A stretch of DNA of 64,000 nt from Coptis chinensis (Eukaryota > Streptophyta > Magnoliopsida > Ranunculales > Ranunculaceae): the NCBI GenBank assembly GCA_015680905.1, contig CM027379.1, positions 101,731,001 through 101,795,000 on the forward strand, in the 5' to 3' direction. The position numbers and the translations under genes are program-made. The notes under the pieces were generated by a model. It saw only the letters and a list, made by a program, of their open reading frames with translations. It made no database searches and was not told the DNA's origin. The first letter of the stretch is position 1. Each line of letters opens with the position of its first letter. Shown here one piece after another: positions 1-12,156 of this stretch.

Positions 1-1405
1 CTTAATCGATCGAATGAGATACCGAAATGATCGGCACGAAAAATGCTATCCAATTGTATGAGTCTTTCTTGAAAGTCACAATTTTTTTTTAGAGGAGAGT
101 GTTTTATTTATAAACAAAGGTTTTATTTACATACAAGGGAGATATACGTGAAAAACATTGGATGTCCAGGGGAGTCACTATCTATAATCATAGACAACTA
201 TCATGTCAGCTCTAGAGCTTAACCCAATCCAGCCGCATCATGGCTTCACCTCTATGTATTATGGGGTTAGGGCAGGATGGTACCATCCTCGACCATGCGC
301 TTACTTCGTCTAATAAAATTGCCCTTATTACATACGCGGCTATCCTCAAACCGCCCCCAGCGGACTCAAAGTAACCAATTCTAGGGTTGGTCCGGTGGAA
401 TCCATTGCCCGCTTGTGTTCCAAGTATGCAACATCTGAGGTTTGACACCTAATCCCATGTGCAAAACTTAATGCAAAGGAAAAGGCAACAATATAAACAT
501 ATTTACAAGGTGAGTCTTTTAACGCCGATCCTCAAGACGAATCCCAACCTGTGGAGAAACGGGCGCGGCGGCGAAGATTATCCCCGCATACCGGTGTTAG
601 ACAAAAAGTATACCTTAAACCGGCTAGTATCGGATAGGAAGTCGTGGGGCCTAGACGTATGGGTGTTTGGCAATGCATACACCCGCCCCCGTTCTTCGCG
701 CCGCCGCTTACGAAAGCAAAAGAACTATGACCATTCCCTATTCGCGGATGAGTGAGACTTACACCAAATGATTAGCTGAAGTTCACGAGGTAGAGAGTAG
801 AAAAGGGAAGAGAAGGAAGGAGGTGAAATTTTAGGTACCCATCGCTTACCGAAAAGACGCTTTGCTCGTGTTCGGTAAGACATTTATACTCGGCTCAAAA
901 AGAGTTTTCGTGGACTAAGGTTCCGGGCGCTTTGCAACCACACACTTCAAAGAACTTTGGAGATCATAAGATAGAAGATGGCCCGTTACCAAAATGGCGC
1001 CCTTCTATAGAAACAAGATCGAAAGCACGCCAAACGAAAACATCTAGTCGGATAATCGGATTCCTCAAGAAGAGTCCGCTCAACATCCGTGAGCCGAATT
1101 GCGGTAATGTTTTAGGCGCTGTCCATCGACTTGAAATTCAATCGTATCTTTGATTAAGCAAAGAGATTGCCCCATAATGTTTCAATACCGACACAATGAA
1201 AGGACCGTACCATCGTGTTTTCAATTTACCAGAAAGATGTATAATCTAGAGTTGTACAAGAAAACTTTTTGGCCAATTTTGAAATCCCACGCAAAATGTG
1301 CTTTTGTCATGCACTCTTTTCATATTAGCTTTGTAGATTTCGAGAGATCATAAGCATCACTCACGAATCTCCTCCAAACCATTTAATTGCATAGTTTTAA
1401 ACTTC
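1..1405 (-). other. 3' region of the Athila-like element
   Basis: This stretch lies beyond integrase, where Athila-type elements have a long 3' segment before the second LTR. Short open frames exist on both strands, but none resembles a family I know. No polypurine tract or LTR edge is visible, so the element continues past the left end of the window. Confidence 0.35.
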
Positions 1406-2289
1406 TCACCTTTCCGATGATATTGTAATTGAGGCTTTGATGGCCCAAAATGCACGATGCTCAAGTTCAACCGGCATGACAAGGTTTTCCAAAAACAATG
1501 CGTAAGGAGACATCCCTATAGGTGTCTTAAATGTCGCTCGGTATGCCCACAAGGCATCCGATAAGCCGGAGAGACCAAATTCTTCCTTGAGGGGTTGACA
1601 GGTTTCCATAATAGACTTTATCTCTCTGAAAGACTTCCACTTGGCCATTTGTGGGTGGTATGGAGTAGCAATCTTGTGAGTAACTCCATATTTCTTCATT
1701 AAAACCCAAAATTTTGTTACAAAATGTATACCCCCATCATCGATGATAGCTTTGGGAACACCAAAACGAGAATATATTTTCTTTCACAAATCTCACGACA
1801 GTCTTTATAGTCATTTAAGCGGCATGTGAGTGCCTCAATCCATTTTGACACATAGTCTACAAATGACTAAAATGTATAGAAAACCTTGAGAAATAGGAAG
1901 GGTCCCATAAAATCAATGCCCCAAACATAAAAAATTCCACAATCAAGATAGGGATTTAGGGGCATCATATTTCCTTTGGTAATTCATCCTAGGTGCGCGA
2001 CAACGAATGCAAGCTATGCAATGTTCGTGTGCATCGCGAAAAAGGGTAGGCCAGTAAAACCACATTGTAACACCTTAGCCGCAATTTTCTTTCCACTCGA
2101 ATGACCTCCATAGAGATTGTTCATGACAAAAGGATAATACGCCGGTGTGTTCCCGCCGGGAATGCAAATGCATTTAATGAGTTGGTCGGAACAATACTTA
2201 AAGAGATAGGGTTCATCCCGAAATAATATTTTACAAAGTGGATAAGAACTTTTATGATCGACGCGACCAAAAGGAGGGGACTTCCTCAA
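1406..2289 (-). pseudogene. Integrase remnant (Ty3/gypsy)
   Basis: Minus-strand frames show the integrase zinc-binding neighbourhood (2014-2289) and the end of the catalytic core (1406-1699), with [13 protein letters not shown] followed by [19 protein letters not shown]. These are strong markers of plant gypsy integrases. The domain is broken in several places. Confidence 0.8.
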
Positions 2290-2316
2290 GAATCAGGTAG
2301 TTAACGATATCCGCAT

Positions 2317-2748
2317 TCATGGAGATGAGAAAATAGAGTACAAGTATTCGTCCGGGAAGGAATCACCGATAGCTTCAGAATCATTATCGATGTCACCAAC
2401 CAGCCTTGATAAATGGTCGGCTACGACATTTTCGGTTCCTTTCTTGTCTTTGATTTCCAGGGTGAATTCTTGTAAGAGAAGGATCCAGCGGAACAATCGT
2501 TGTTTTGCGTCCTTTTTCGCGAGTAAGTACCGAATTGCTGCATGGTCAGTATATACGATGGTCAATGTTCTAACTAGGTAGGGGCGAAACTTATCCAAAG
2601 TATAGACAACAGCTAGGAACTCTTTCTCAGTTGTGGTATAATTACGTTGAGCGTCGTTAAGAGTTTTACTAGCGTAGTAAATGACAATGGGTTTGTCGTC
2701 ACGTCGTTGGCCTAGCACGACACTAATAGCAAAGTCGTTAAGCCACAC
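2317..2748 (-). pseudogene. RNase H domain remnant (Ty3/gypsy)
   Basis: The 143-residue minus-strand frame carries hallmark Ty3/gypsy RNase H text: [20 protein letters not shown], then [20 protein letters not shown] and the DHAAIRYLL and DHLSRL motifs. In a working element it removes RNA from the RNA-DNA hybrid. It is the best preserved pol piece of this element and is still only a fragment. Confidence 0.85.
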
Positions 2749-2749
2749 A

Positions 2750-3760
2750 CGGGCCGAATGGTTGAGACCAATCGGGGGTTGAATGATAGGTGCGGTAGTC
2801 GAGCGTTTTAGAGTATCAAAAGCTTGTTTGCAATTGAAATTGAAGTCGATATCGCATCCTTAAGTAGGAAATTGGTTAAGGGTCGAAAGCAACTTTAGAA
2901 AAATTCTGAATGAATCTCCTCAGAAACCCAAATGGGGCCTAAAAAGGCACGATATCACTTAATCTGACGCGGGAAAGGTAGCTAAGAAATTTTAACAATT
3001 TTAGCTTTATCGACCTCTATCCCGCCTTTTGAAACAATATGACCTAGAACAAGTCCTTTGGTAACCATGAAATGACACTTCTCCCAATTGAGTACCAGAT
3101 TTTTCTTCGCAACGCTGCTAATACTTTAGAAAGGTTGGATAAACAAATCGTTAAAGGAATTTCTCAGAAATGGAAAAGTCAGCCCATGAAGACTTCCATA
3201 TAACGCTCCACCATATCACTAAAAATGTGAAGCATGCAGCGTTGAAAGTGCCCGGGGCATTACAAAGACCAAAAGGCATTCGTCAGATGCAAAGGTTCCA
3301 AAGGGGACACGGAAAGTTGTCTTTTCTTGATCGGGCGGATCGATGACAATTTGGAAGTATCCGAATAGCCATCAAGAAAACAAGAGTAAGCATGACCGCT
3401 AAACGCTCTAGCATCCGGTCAATGAATGGGAGAGGGAAGTGATCTTTACGGGTTCGCATTAAGTTTGGCGATAGTCAATGCAAATTCTCCATTTCAAAGG
3501 AATGGGAGTGGAGATGCACTCACCATTTTCATTTTGCACAACTTGAATGCCGGACTTTTTTGGGAACAACGCGGACGGACTAACCCGCCACTATCCGAGA
3601 TAGGTATATGATACCCGCATCAAGTAAACGTAAAACTTCCTCTCGCGATGTCTTTGTGCCGCCATCAAGATGTATACGACGCGCGGCATATGCTAGGGTC
3701 TATTCCCTTGATATCATCTAAGGACCATCCGATAGCGGAGCGGTGTTCACTTAATGACAT
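2750..3760 (-). pseudogene. Reverse transcriptase remnant (Athila-like)
   Basis: This interval lies between the protease and RNase H parts, where reverse transcriptase belongs. On the minus strand only short coding-like scraps are left, such as the MPFGLCNAP-type stretch near 3240-3290. No long frame survives. The call rests mainly on position and those scraps. Confidence 0.5.
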
Positions 3761-4129
3761 GAATCAAACGCGCCTCTTCGCCCCAGAGTCAAGTGAGCAG
3801 AAATTATTACGAAATTATTACGGTGACTACCATCGGATCGAGATGCACGTGACTTCAAATCGAGGGTAGATGTTTTAAATTCGAGTTGAGGATTGGGGAT
3901 CAAGGATTCGTGAAGAATCATCTCTTCAATGGAAAAGAGTGAATCCGGTTCTTCGAATCGGTTTGCACCAAGCATTAGGGTCAATAGTGGTAATCGACTC
4001 TAATAATGCATGGACATCCCTTATGTACGAAGTCATCGCAAACTCCGATTATCAAAAGAAAGAAATTGGTGTATCTCGCCCTGGGGAAAAGAGTTTGTGA
4101 AATAATCATGTTCCGACATATCAACTAGG

Positions 4130-4426
4130 CTAATCTCGCCCATCCATTATAGGATCGAAAACTGTTTCATTAATTTGAACACGCTGAGTTCGGCCGTAAA
4201 AGGTTCCCGAAAAGACAATGTCATTGAACCGGCCCCGACAATTTATGAGAGCGCTAGCAGTTGCAAGAAAAGGACGCCCCAAGATGATAGGGATGGAGTC
4301 ACGTGCTACTTCAAGATCTAGAATGACAAAATCCACTAGGTAGTAAAAATCTTGGACCTTTACTATAACGTTCTCTACTATGCCTTTTGGGTACTTGATG
4401 GAGCATCCGCGAAGTTGCAGAGTCAT
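4130..4426 (-). pseudogene. Aspartic protease remnant (Athila-like)
   Basis: The minus-strand frame shows the second half of the retroviral-type protease fold: KYPKGIVENVIVKVQDFYY, then VDFVILDLEVARDSIPIILG with the family motif IILGRPFLATA. The same string of motifs occurs at 10700-10920 in the neighbouring element. The catalytic DxG segment should lie just upstream on the minus strand (about 4440-4560), where the sequence is decayed. A fossil part of the retrotransposon, not a host protease. Confidence 0.75.
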
Positions 4427-6480
4427 ATTGGTAGGTTTTAATCCATGAAGACCTAACCGCTAAATAAGTAGTAGTAGGAAGTAGGTTAACACCGCACCTA
4501 AGTCTAAAAGTCAAGATAGCGATAATTTGTCGCCCAACGCATGGTATACTGGTCGAATTGGTCCTTGTAATTTTACCACACCATTGGTAGTGGTAATCGA
4601 GGGAAACCGCCAAATGAGGAACGCTTGTTGAGGTACATTCGTGACGCCGCTTGGTGGTGCACATGTCCTTCAAAAACTTGGCATGCTTGGGCAAATGCTT
4701 TAGCGCGATCTAGGAAAGGTAAGTTTATGGTTAAATTTTTGAAGGTTTCACCGGATCTCATCAAAATGTTCATCATGTTTGTTCTTTACCAAACGGGCAG
4801 TGGAACGGAGCTTTTGGACGAATCGCGATATAAGGATTAGTGGCGTCTTTCCCTAGGGACGTAGGTGTAGATTTTGAAGGTACAACTTCGTCCGCTATAG
4901 GTTCATGCGGTAGGAGTTGGAAGGACGTTAGTCGCGGACTTCCGTCGATTCCTCGTCCGCATAATGATATTATTGTCGATGGTTCGGACGGAACGAAGAG
5001 TGGTAATGGCATTTACCTCACCCCGCGGCTTGGATTACTAGATCCCGGTGCATTGTTGAAGTTCAAAGGCGGTGTTTGTAGGCTTAGGGTTTGAACCGCT
5101 GCCCGTGGAACACGCCTTCTTTTGACTTTTATCCCGGAAACAACAAACCAAGAGACCGGCTGGATAGAAGCCGATTTGATTATGTTGATTCATGTATGTC
5201 GTGAAAGTTTTAGCCGCTTTATCGGGCCGGGATTGTACCAAAGGAGTAGCAGGAACTAGTTCACGGTTATTATTCACGGGTTGATTTTGGTAGACATATC
5301 CTTGATTAGCGGAACAAGGTTGCGTTGTTTTGGTACCCTATATTTCGCGTTGTTGGGAAAATTACTTTGCCCTTTGCTGGAATTGTGGAGGATTTCCTTG
5401 ACGATAGGAATTGTAGTTCATGGGTGGTCATATAGAACGCTGTTGCCACCGGCGGAGCTTGTTGTTGGGCGACAAGCCCAAGCTAAATTCGGATGTTGTC
5501 GCCAAGGTGCATTAGGGATGTTGAAAGCACAAGCCTCTTCGTGAAGGTTGGGAGGACACTCGTTATACCAAAGGACAATAAGAATCGGTGTGTCGGGACT
5601 TAAACAAAGAGGGCATGGGGAAGCATTGGCGCCATGACCCATTTGGGTTTTGTTCATTTACTTTGTACCGAAAGAGCATCGGCCTTTTGTTTAGGGACTC
5701 GATTAGAGTTTTTAATTCGGATCGGTTTGACCTCGAACATAGACGTAACTTTGGTAGGAGTGTCTTTAGAAGATCTAGAAGAATCGCTGTTTCCCCAATG
5801 GGTGCTTCGTGGAGGCCTCGTTTCTCAAGAAAAGTGTATGCTTTAGTAAGCCCTTGTCCATGAAACAACCGCCGCTCATGATATCTAATGTTTCCTTTTG
5901 ATGGTCGAGAGACCATTAAAGAATGAACGGACTAATACAAAATGTGTCGAAGTTGATGATGGGGACATTCGAGAAGTAGATCAAGAAATCGCTCCACGCT
6001 TCAAAAGGATTCCCGGGGTGCCGGGCGAAAAGAATTGAATCTTTTGAAGCATTTCAGTAGTTTTCTTCGAGTATAAAACTTTATCATGAATGCTTGAACA
6101 AGTTTGGCCCATGTGTCAATGGATTGGCGGTGCTTGTCCGACGAGCCAAACCGGGCTTTATCGCCAAGGTGAAGGGAAACAACCTAAGCAAGACTTGTTC
6201 GTTGGTAACGGTCGGATGGCGGAAAGTGGTGACTACTTGTTGCATCCGGACGAAGATGATTGTACGGTTTTTCATGGTCTAACCCATGGTAAACAAGTAA
6301 CAAACCGAAAATGTTTGGCATGAATACTGAAAATCACCTACAATCGCGATCGAAGTTTAATGGAGGAAGCATGTCCTTCCCCAGAAGGCAAAGATAGAAA
6401 TCCGAAAGGGGTTTCTCGATCATGAGATTTTCCTCACCCATAATTAAAGGAGATAATGGCAAATGGAGATGTTTGACGAG
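4427..6480 (-). pseudogene. gag remnant of the Athila-like element
   Basis: Short minus-strand frames between the leader and the protease occupy the gag position. The best marker is FKNLTINLPFLD near 4740, which also occurs in the better preserved gag-protease at 10018-11550. In the family this is the structural particle protein. It is a broken fossil with many interruptions; no function is expected. Confidence 0.55.
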
Positions 6481-6499
6481 GTTGATTTACTTGAGGAGG

Positions 6500-7796
6500 G
6501 ACTATGTCTAGGAGATAACATAAAACAAATTGTTTCTTGTATTTTCGACGATGATATGTAAGTTCTAATTCCTTATGTTTACCGGACCGTAGTCTCATAC
6601 AAATATAAATTTTAATTTAAGGCTCATAAGGAACGAATAATGACTAGAGGTTTAGAATTTAGGAAGGAGGGAGTTGAAGCACGCCTTCCCGAAATTGTTG
6701 CTAACCTCGAAAGGCGTGGAAGCTAGGATAACGCGGTGAATATTCCAAAGAGCCGTGTCACCGAGAGAATCGAGGGAGGTTGTTCGTGCTAACACGCTCC
6801 TTAATTAGGGCAACCTCAATTTTTTTTCAAGTTTCCTAGGCAATCGATGGAATAGGATGATGATTTATGATGGTGTATTATGCGGGTGTTATTAAGATGA
6901 AAATTTTAATTATTATGATTTTTTTATTTATTTTTTATTTATTTATTTTAATTTTTACGTAATTAGTGTATTATGGAGACGGATTACTTAAATATGCAAT
7001 TAAAAAACGATAGATGCCAAAATAGAAACTAACTAACATATACTAGTTTACGCAAAAGTCTACCCATGCAAATCTATATTACCTATAATGTACTATGTGT
7101 AAGTTATAATGTGGAGCTAGGGGGATGTCGAACTTAACTCATGCAATTGAATACCGCGGTAATGCGAATTGATGTAACATACACATACAAAAACATTCTA
7201 AGCAGGTGGTTTGACGCCACGATATATCAAAATATATTCAATCATATTAATTGTGTTACGTGAATATGTAATGACGAACCACCTTTACATGCAAGGAGTC
7301 CTCATGCCAACATACAAATATAATGAGGTAAAACAGGTTATAACAAATAATATCCTCGACAAAGTTTGAGGAGTTTAAGAGTTTGAAACCCGGCGGCCCC
7401 GATTCCTCGTATAGCGATCGACTACTCCCCGAGCTTATGCTTTACTAGCAAAACAGACCAAAGAGCCCAAAAGAGTAATCGAAAAGGAAAGTGGCCTCAG
7501 ACCTGAAAATCGGAGTGTTGATACTCTCGTGTTAGTCTCACGTGCTACTAATTCAGTCCTCGTCCCGAGACTCTTTTGTCCGCTCAAGATTTCCAAATTC
7601 CTACGGAGTACTTAGACTGTGCTAATGAAAATAAACAAACTTGGTTCACAGATATTTGTTAGTAGAAAAAGTTAAGGTAAACTGTTCCATAACTCGTTAG
7701 TATTGTAACAGAAATGAAAATTAAAAAGATGAGGGTGTAGGGGAGGGGGTTTTTATGGATGTATTCTAGTTATTACGTTAAGTCCAGAGTCCTTCG
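6500..7796 (-). other. Untranslated leader of the decayed Athila-like element
   Basis: Between the primer site and the first gag-like frame there is about 1.3 kb of AT-rich sequence with no long frame on either strand. A long leader is normal for Athila-type elements. I see no separate gene or RNA in it. Confidence 0.4.
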
Positions 7797-7812
7797 GCGT
7801 GTAGCGGCGCCA
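7797..7812 (-). other. Primer binding site remnant
   Basis: On the minus strand TGGCGCCG follows the LTR end TATCA after two bases. TGGCGCCG opens the primer sites of many plant Athila and Tat elements. The rest of the site does not match well, as expected for an old copy. Confidence 0.5.
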
Positions 7813-7814
7813 TT

Positions 7815-9700
7815 TGATAAAACAAAATTTACACACGTTTATTGGTTTGAGTTACTTATTTTTTTAAGTCCGAGGTCAACAGTCCAAAGTCCAAAGACCC
7901 AAGTCCAAAGTCCAAAGTCCAACGTCCGTATAGTCGTACGTTTTAGTCAAGTTACCTTACTCACGTGGGATTGGTAGGATAGGTCGAGTAAGGGATCGTC
8001 CAAACCTTAGGGCTCGGATAGGTTCACAACTGGAATTACAACTTTTGGTGAGTAGGATTTTTAGGTTTTTTAATTGGTTTAATAAATTTTACGGTAATGC
8101 AATTAATGTAAATTACTACGGTGATTTTATGTAGGTAAACAAAGGTGGAGAAACAGGGAGAGAGTTAATCATGCTCATGCAAGAATCATTTTTCAACAGT
8201 TTTATTACCAAATCACTACATCTCTAGTTTCGCCTCGCTTTGGAGACGACGTCGAGTATTGATCCCTAGTGCATGCCCACATCTCTAGGTCGCATTTTAC
8301 TAGCATAAGGAGTTTCAATAATACCTCATCTCTGGTGTATTATTTCAGCTCCTGGCTCGATTTCACATCAGCTGGACGAATTGGAGAGTCGTCGACACCG
8401 TAGAGTCGCGATGAGACATTTTTTGGTCGCTACGACCTGTCTTAGAGCATTAGCAGTCCAACTTTGTACAGTCTCAGTCATTTTGGGACCGGATGTCAAT
8501 TCTATGCCTAATTCCTAAGTAGTGATTCTAGAATATTAACGAGTCAATCTGGATTTTCACACGAAGCAAAGAAACCCCCCCGGGGGATTAGCTCATGGTC
8601 ATAGAAGGAATAATAAAACTTGTCAGTATACATTAAGTAAATAAATGCAGACGTAAATTAAACTAGAAAAGAAATGATCATATTAAGGGTAAAATAACTT
8701 ACGATTTTACGTTTGAAATGGAAATGGCAAAATGTAAGTCTTGAAGAAGAAAAATCTAACTAGGGCGTAGCTTTAAAGCATTAATATCTTTGAAGGGTCA
8801 TAATGAAGGCGACCCTATATATTTAGGCTGATACAGAGTGCTATCCGTGAATGTTTTAGATTTTGGTTTTATGCTAATTGAATGGTTCAAACAAAACTTT
8901 GTTTTAACCGCTTTTAATTTTTGTCCTTTTGCCGATTTAAGGTTTTGTTTTAGCTTCATGTCAATTCAAACCACTTGGTTTGAATTGGTAATGCGTCTTC
9001 TTCTCTTCCCAGGTGGTATCAAATTGAAACCATCCTTTACCACCTACCTATGCCGACTCATCATGCCCTCTCGGGCCCGCAGAGGGATCCACCTTAGTGT
9101 GTCCAGCTGGTCGCTACCGATTTTGGCGCTTTTACTTTTTTTGTCCTTTACCGAAGTTCATCGCCGCCTGGTCGCTATGGCAGCTTCACTAGCCAACGCC
9201 GGCATCTAGATTTATCCGATTTGAGCTTCGAAGTTTGTCGCTTTTTATATGTGGACCCGCCTCGCGACCGGTTTTGTTCTTTTGGAAACTTCGCTCTAGT
9301 CGGGCTTTGTTGGGCTTCACCGGGATTGAGTGGGAAACTTCAAATATTCCCCGTATTCTCAGATTGGCAGCTTCACTAGCCAACGCCGCATCTAGATTTA
9401 TCCGATTTGAGCTTCTCTAAGTTTGTGCGTCTTTATATGTGGACTCGCCTCGCGACCGGTTTTGTTCTTTTGGAAACTTAGGCTCTAGTCAGGCTTTGTT
9501 GGGCTTCACGAGGGTTGAGTGGGAAACTTCAATTATTCCCGTATTCCCGTACTTCGATGCATGTTTTATCACTATATTTATTTTAATTGCGGAAACCTGC
9601 AAAAGTACGAAAATATAATTATTACATAATTATTAAACACATAATCGACCAAAATGCTATGTCTCTCGGGGTTTAATATTACAGTTTTGGGTGCTTATCA
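7815..9700 (-). repeat. 5' LTR of the decayed Athila-like element
   Basis: The segment starts TGATAA and ends TTATCA, a perfect 6-bp inverted terminal pair. The minus-strand start (TGATAAGCACCCAAAACTGT) closely matches the start of the plus-strand LTR at 18044 (TGATAAGAGCCCAAAACTGT), so the two LTRs belong to related families. Two bases beyond the left edge lies TGGCGCCG (minus strand), the start of a typical primer binding site. The LTR is 1886 bp, a usual size for Athila-like elements. It holds a 187-bp tandem duplication (copies starting at 9179 and 9366) and a short run of AGTCCAA repeats near 7866-7928. Confidence 0.75.
9179..9545. repeat. 187-bp tandem duplication inside an LTR
   Basis: Two adjacent copies begin with GGCAGCTTCACTAGCCAACG at 9179 and 9366. 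They run through the same landmarks, including GGACCCGCCTCGCGACCGG in the first copy and GGACTCGCCTCGCGACCGG in the second. Both lie wholly in the LTR at 7815-9700, so the duplication is internal to this LTR or its family. Confidence 0.8.
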
Positions 9701-9972
9701 CAAGGCAAGGACAAGGTCAGAGTAATTATAATTATAACAACCAAGCTCAACCACGACAAGGACAAGGTCAGGGTAATTATAATAATTATAACAATAATAA
9801 TTATAATACTAATAGAGGTATCATTCCGGTAAATAATAACTACCAAAATCCACCCATTAATAATCAACGTGACATAGTTCCTGTCACACAACCAGTAGCA
9901 AATACTACTTCACAATCGGATTATTTTGATACCTTTATGCAATATCAACAACAGATTTTACAAGCCATCTAA
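9701..9972 (+). CDS. gag segment rich in Gln, Asn, Gly and Tyr
   Basis: A plus-strand frame with repeats of QGQGQ and NYNNYNN leads toward the gag-protease frame that starts at 10018. Low-complexity segments like this are common in the hinge between the gag core and the protease of Athila-type elements. It begins at the insertion edge of the minus-strand element, so its N-terminal part is elsewhere. Confidence 0.55.
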
Positions 9973-10017
9973 CTTTTCTTACAGCAGTTAGCTCAAGAGA
10001 AAGTACAATCCAAAGGT

Positions 10018-11550
10018 GTGTTTCCAGGACAAGCGATACCTAATCCTAAAACACCAAATACAGCCTTTGAGGTAAACGGTAATACTAGTAACGAAAATGC
10101 AAACGTAGGTGAGATAAATTCCATCACCACTCTCCGTTCCGGCAGAGTGGTGGATAACAAAATAACTATGTCTATAGTTACTCCACCAGTAGTCCCTATA
10201 CCAGATATTACACTAGATACTGAAATAGAAACTAAAGATCCTACCCCTGTAGAGGTACCAGTTAAACCACAGCCTAAGAAACAGAAAAGCAAGGTTAACC
10301 ATCCTGTTGATCCATATGCTAAATATAGAGAGAAACCATCGTTTCCTCATAAATTAGCTATGTTAAACAAGGATACAAATTTTGACGAGATTAGGGAAGT
10401 TTTTAAAAATCTAACAATAAACTTACCTTTTCTTGACCCGATTAAAAAGTTACCTCACCATGCTAAGTTTCTTAAAGAGTTGTGCACTACTAAGTGTAAG
10501 ACAAAGATTCCTAAAGACGCCTTTTTAACTGAACAATTTCCAACTTCAACGGAACATAATGGAATCGTTAAGTACAAGGACCCTAGTCGTCCTACTGTAC
10601 AATGCACCTTAGGGGATACTCACATGACCACTGCTTTATTAGACCTCGGGGCGAGTGTTAACTTACTCTCTTATTATTTATATAAGCAAATAGGTCTACA
10701 GGAAATACAACCTACAACAATGACGTTGCAATTAGCTGATAGGTCTATCAAGTATCCTAAGGGCGTAGTGGAAAACGTGCTGGTTAAGGTTCAGGATTTC
10801 TACTATCCTGCAGATTTTGTTATCCTTGATACAAAAGTCGCTAACGATTCTGTTCCAATCATTTTAGGGCGCCCTTTCTTGGCAACTGCCAACGCGCTTA
10901 TAAACTGCCGTGATGGTTCAATGTCCTTGTCCTTTGGCCATCTTTCCATTGAGGTAAACGTTTTTAAAACGATCAAACAGTTGCCTTATCCAAATATCGA
11001 TGGAGAGGTTAGCATGATCGAGAGCTTAGCTCATGATTATTTCAAAACCACGTTTCCGAATGACCAGATGCACAAATTCCTTTCCTTTGGAAGTTCCAAC
11101 TTCGACAAATACTCCTTGGACGTAGAGGAAATTGAGGAAGATTTTCTTCAACTTTTTTGCAACTCTTCCCTGCCACCTCTCAAGTCCCACCCTGCCAACA
11201 TCCATTTATCCCTTGAAGCTATGATGGAAGATGAATTTTTCACTCTCTATCCTAAATTTTTCACTCTCTATCCTAGTGATTCTTTTGACCCACCTATTGA
11301 GGAATGTCTAGCATATCTCAAGGCTTCTAATGATCTAGACCTGAGAGCTCTAGTTGACACTCATTCATCTTCCCTCACCAATATTCCCCACCTTCCACCC
11401 TTTCAAAGGAACCTGGAGTTTGCGCTTGACCCTTTTGTTTCTTCTGTACTTAATGATTTTCTAAATCCTCTTAATATAGAAATAATTCCCAAGGGAAAGG
11501 CACTTGACCCTTCATTTTCAGAATTGAGACAGTTCCCACCTACACCATGA
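10018..11550 (+). CDS. gag C-terminus and aspartic protease of Athila-like element
   Basis: This 510-residue plus-strand frame has a polar, proline-rich start, a gag-end block (FKNLTINLPFLD, HHAKFLKELCTTK), then the protease: LLDLGASVNLLSYYLYKQIG holds the catalytic DxGAS triad, followed by KYPKGVVENVLVKVQDFYYP and IILGRPFLATANALINC. After the protease about 200 residues of unclear role follow (EECLAYLKASNDLDLRALVD). An upstream frame (9691-9972) rich in Gln, Gly, Asn and Tyr is probably more of gag. No reverse transcriptase follows. This is a retrotransposon relic; the long open frame suggests it decayed less than the element to its left. Confidence 0.85.
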   Translation: MFPGQAIPNPKTPNTAFEVNGNTSNENANVGEINSITTLRSGRVVDNKITMSIVTPPVVPIPDITLDTEIETKDPTPVEVPVKPQPKKQKSKVNHPVDPYAKYREKPSFPHKLAMLNKDTNFDEIREVFKNLTINLPFLDPIKKLPHHAKFLKELCTTKCKTKIPKDAFLTEQFPTSTEHNGIVKYKDPSRPTVQCTLGDTHMTTALLDLGASVNLLSYYLYKQIGLQEIQPTTMTLQLADRSIKYPKGVVENVLVKVQDFYYPADFVILDTKVANDSVPIILGRPFLATANALINCRDGSMSLSFGHLSIEVNVFKTIKQLPYPNIDGEVSMIESLAHDYFKTTFPNDQMHKFLSFGSSNFDKYSLDVEEIEEDFLQLFCNSSLPPLKSHPANIHLSLEAMMEDEFFTLYPKFFTLYPSDSFDPPIEECLAYLKASNDLDLRALVDTHSSSLTNIPHLPPFQRNLEFALDPFVSSVLNDFLNPLNIEIIPKGKALDPSFSELRQFPPTP

Positions 11551-11857
11551 ATGAGTTTTGTGCCAAACCCACATTCTCATTTCTTCCATTCCTTACGTCT
11601 AAAATTCATCCATATCCACCATATCTTCCACAAACATCCATTTTCTCATGATCATTCACTTGGACACCCTCTCGTTCAAAGATGAAAAAGAAGGTGCATG
11701 CGCGGTTACGTTCAAGATCTATCAGACTTTGTTTTCATTTCAATAAGTTGCATCGTAGAGAATCTTGGTGTTTGATTCTGTTTGGGGGTGCATTCTATGT
11801 TATTTATTTATGGAAATACCCACAACTCTTTAGGTTGTTGATATATGAAAAACTGAA

Positions 11858-11859
<2 letters not shown>

Positions 11860-11920
<61 letters not shown>
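11860..11920. repeat. TA dinucleotide microsatellite
   Basis: About 30 uninterrupted TA units. Such tracts vary in length between individuals and are common landing sites for plant transposons. Confidence 0.95.
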
Positions 11921-11923
<3 letters not shown>

Positions 11924-12156
11924 GGCTCATTTTGTTGTTTGGTGTACTTCCTTACAATTCCATATATTGGTAAGTGCACCATTCAGGTAACCGGGCCCTC
12001 CCTATGGAGTGTGTGGTTGTAAGTATCGGATCCTAAGTCCACGTTAAACATAATTCATGTTTTCCACTCTTGCATGTTTTCTCGGATTTTGAGTCATGTT
12101 CCTCTATGGTGTGAATTATGCTTTTATTGCTTTATTGTTTTTCTTAGATTAAATCT

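Larger units (their letters stand above)
1..9700 (-). mobile_element. Athila-like Ty3/gypsy LTR retrotransposon, decayed, 3' end outside window
   Basis: Read on the minus strand the order is LTR (7815-9700), primer site, leader, gag, protease, reverse transcriptase, RNase H and integrase, which is the Ty3/gypsy order. Protease and gag pieces resemble the Athila-type gag-protease at 10018-11550, for example the shared FKNLTINLPFLD and the protease end IILGRPFLATA. The element is broken many times: no frame exceeds about 143 residues. Its right edge at 9700 abuts gag of a plus-strand element, so it most likely inserted there; its left edge and second LTR are not in the window, so age cannot be taken from LTR divergence. 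The heavy decay suggests an old copy. Confidence 0.8.

Noticed and set aside
459-1353. Plus-strand frames of 60-98 residues at the left end
   Set aside because: No recognisable motif and no matching context; likely chance frames in the 3' region of the decayed element.
7370-7420. Primer site of the decayed Athila-like element at the CCCGGCGGCCCCGATTCC stretch
   Set aside because: The match to known primer sites is poor; TGGCGCCG at 7805-7812 next to a TGATAA LTR end is a better candidate.
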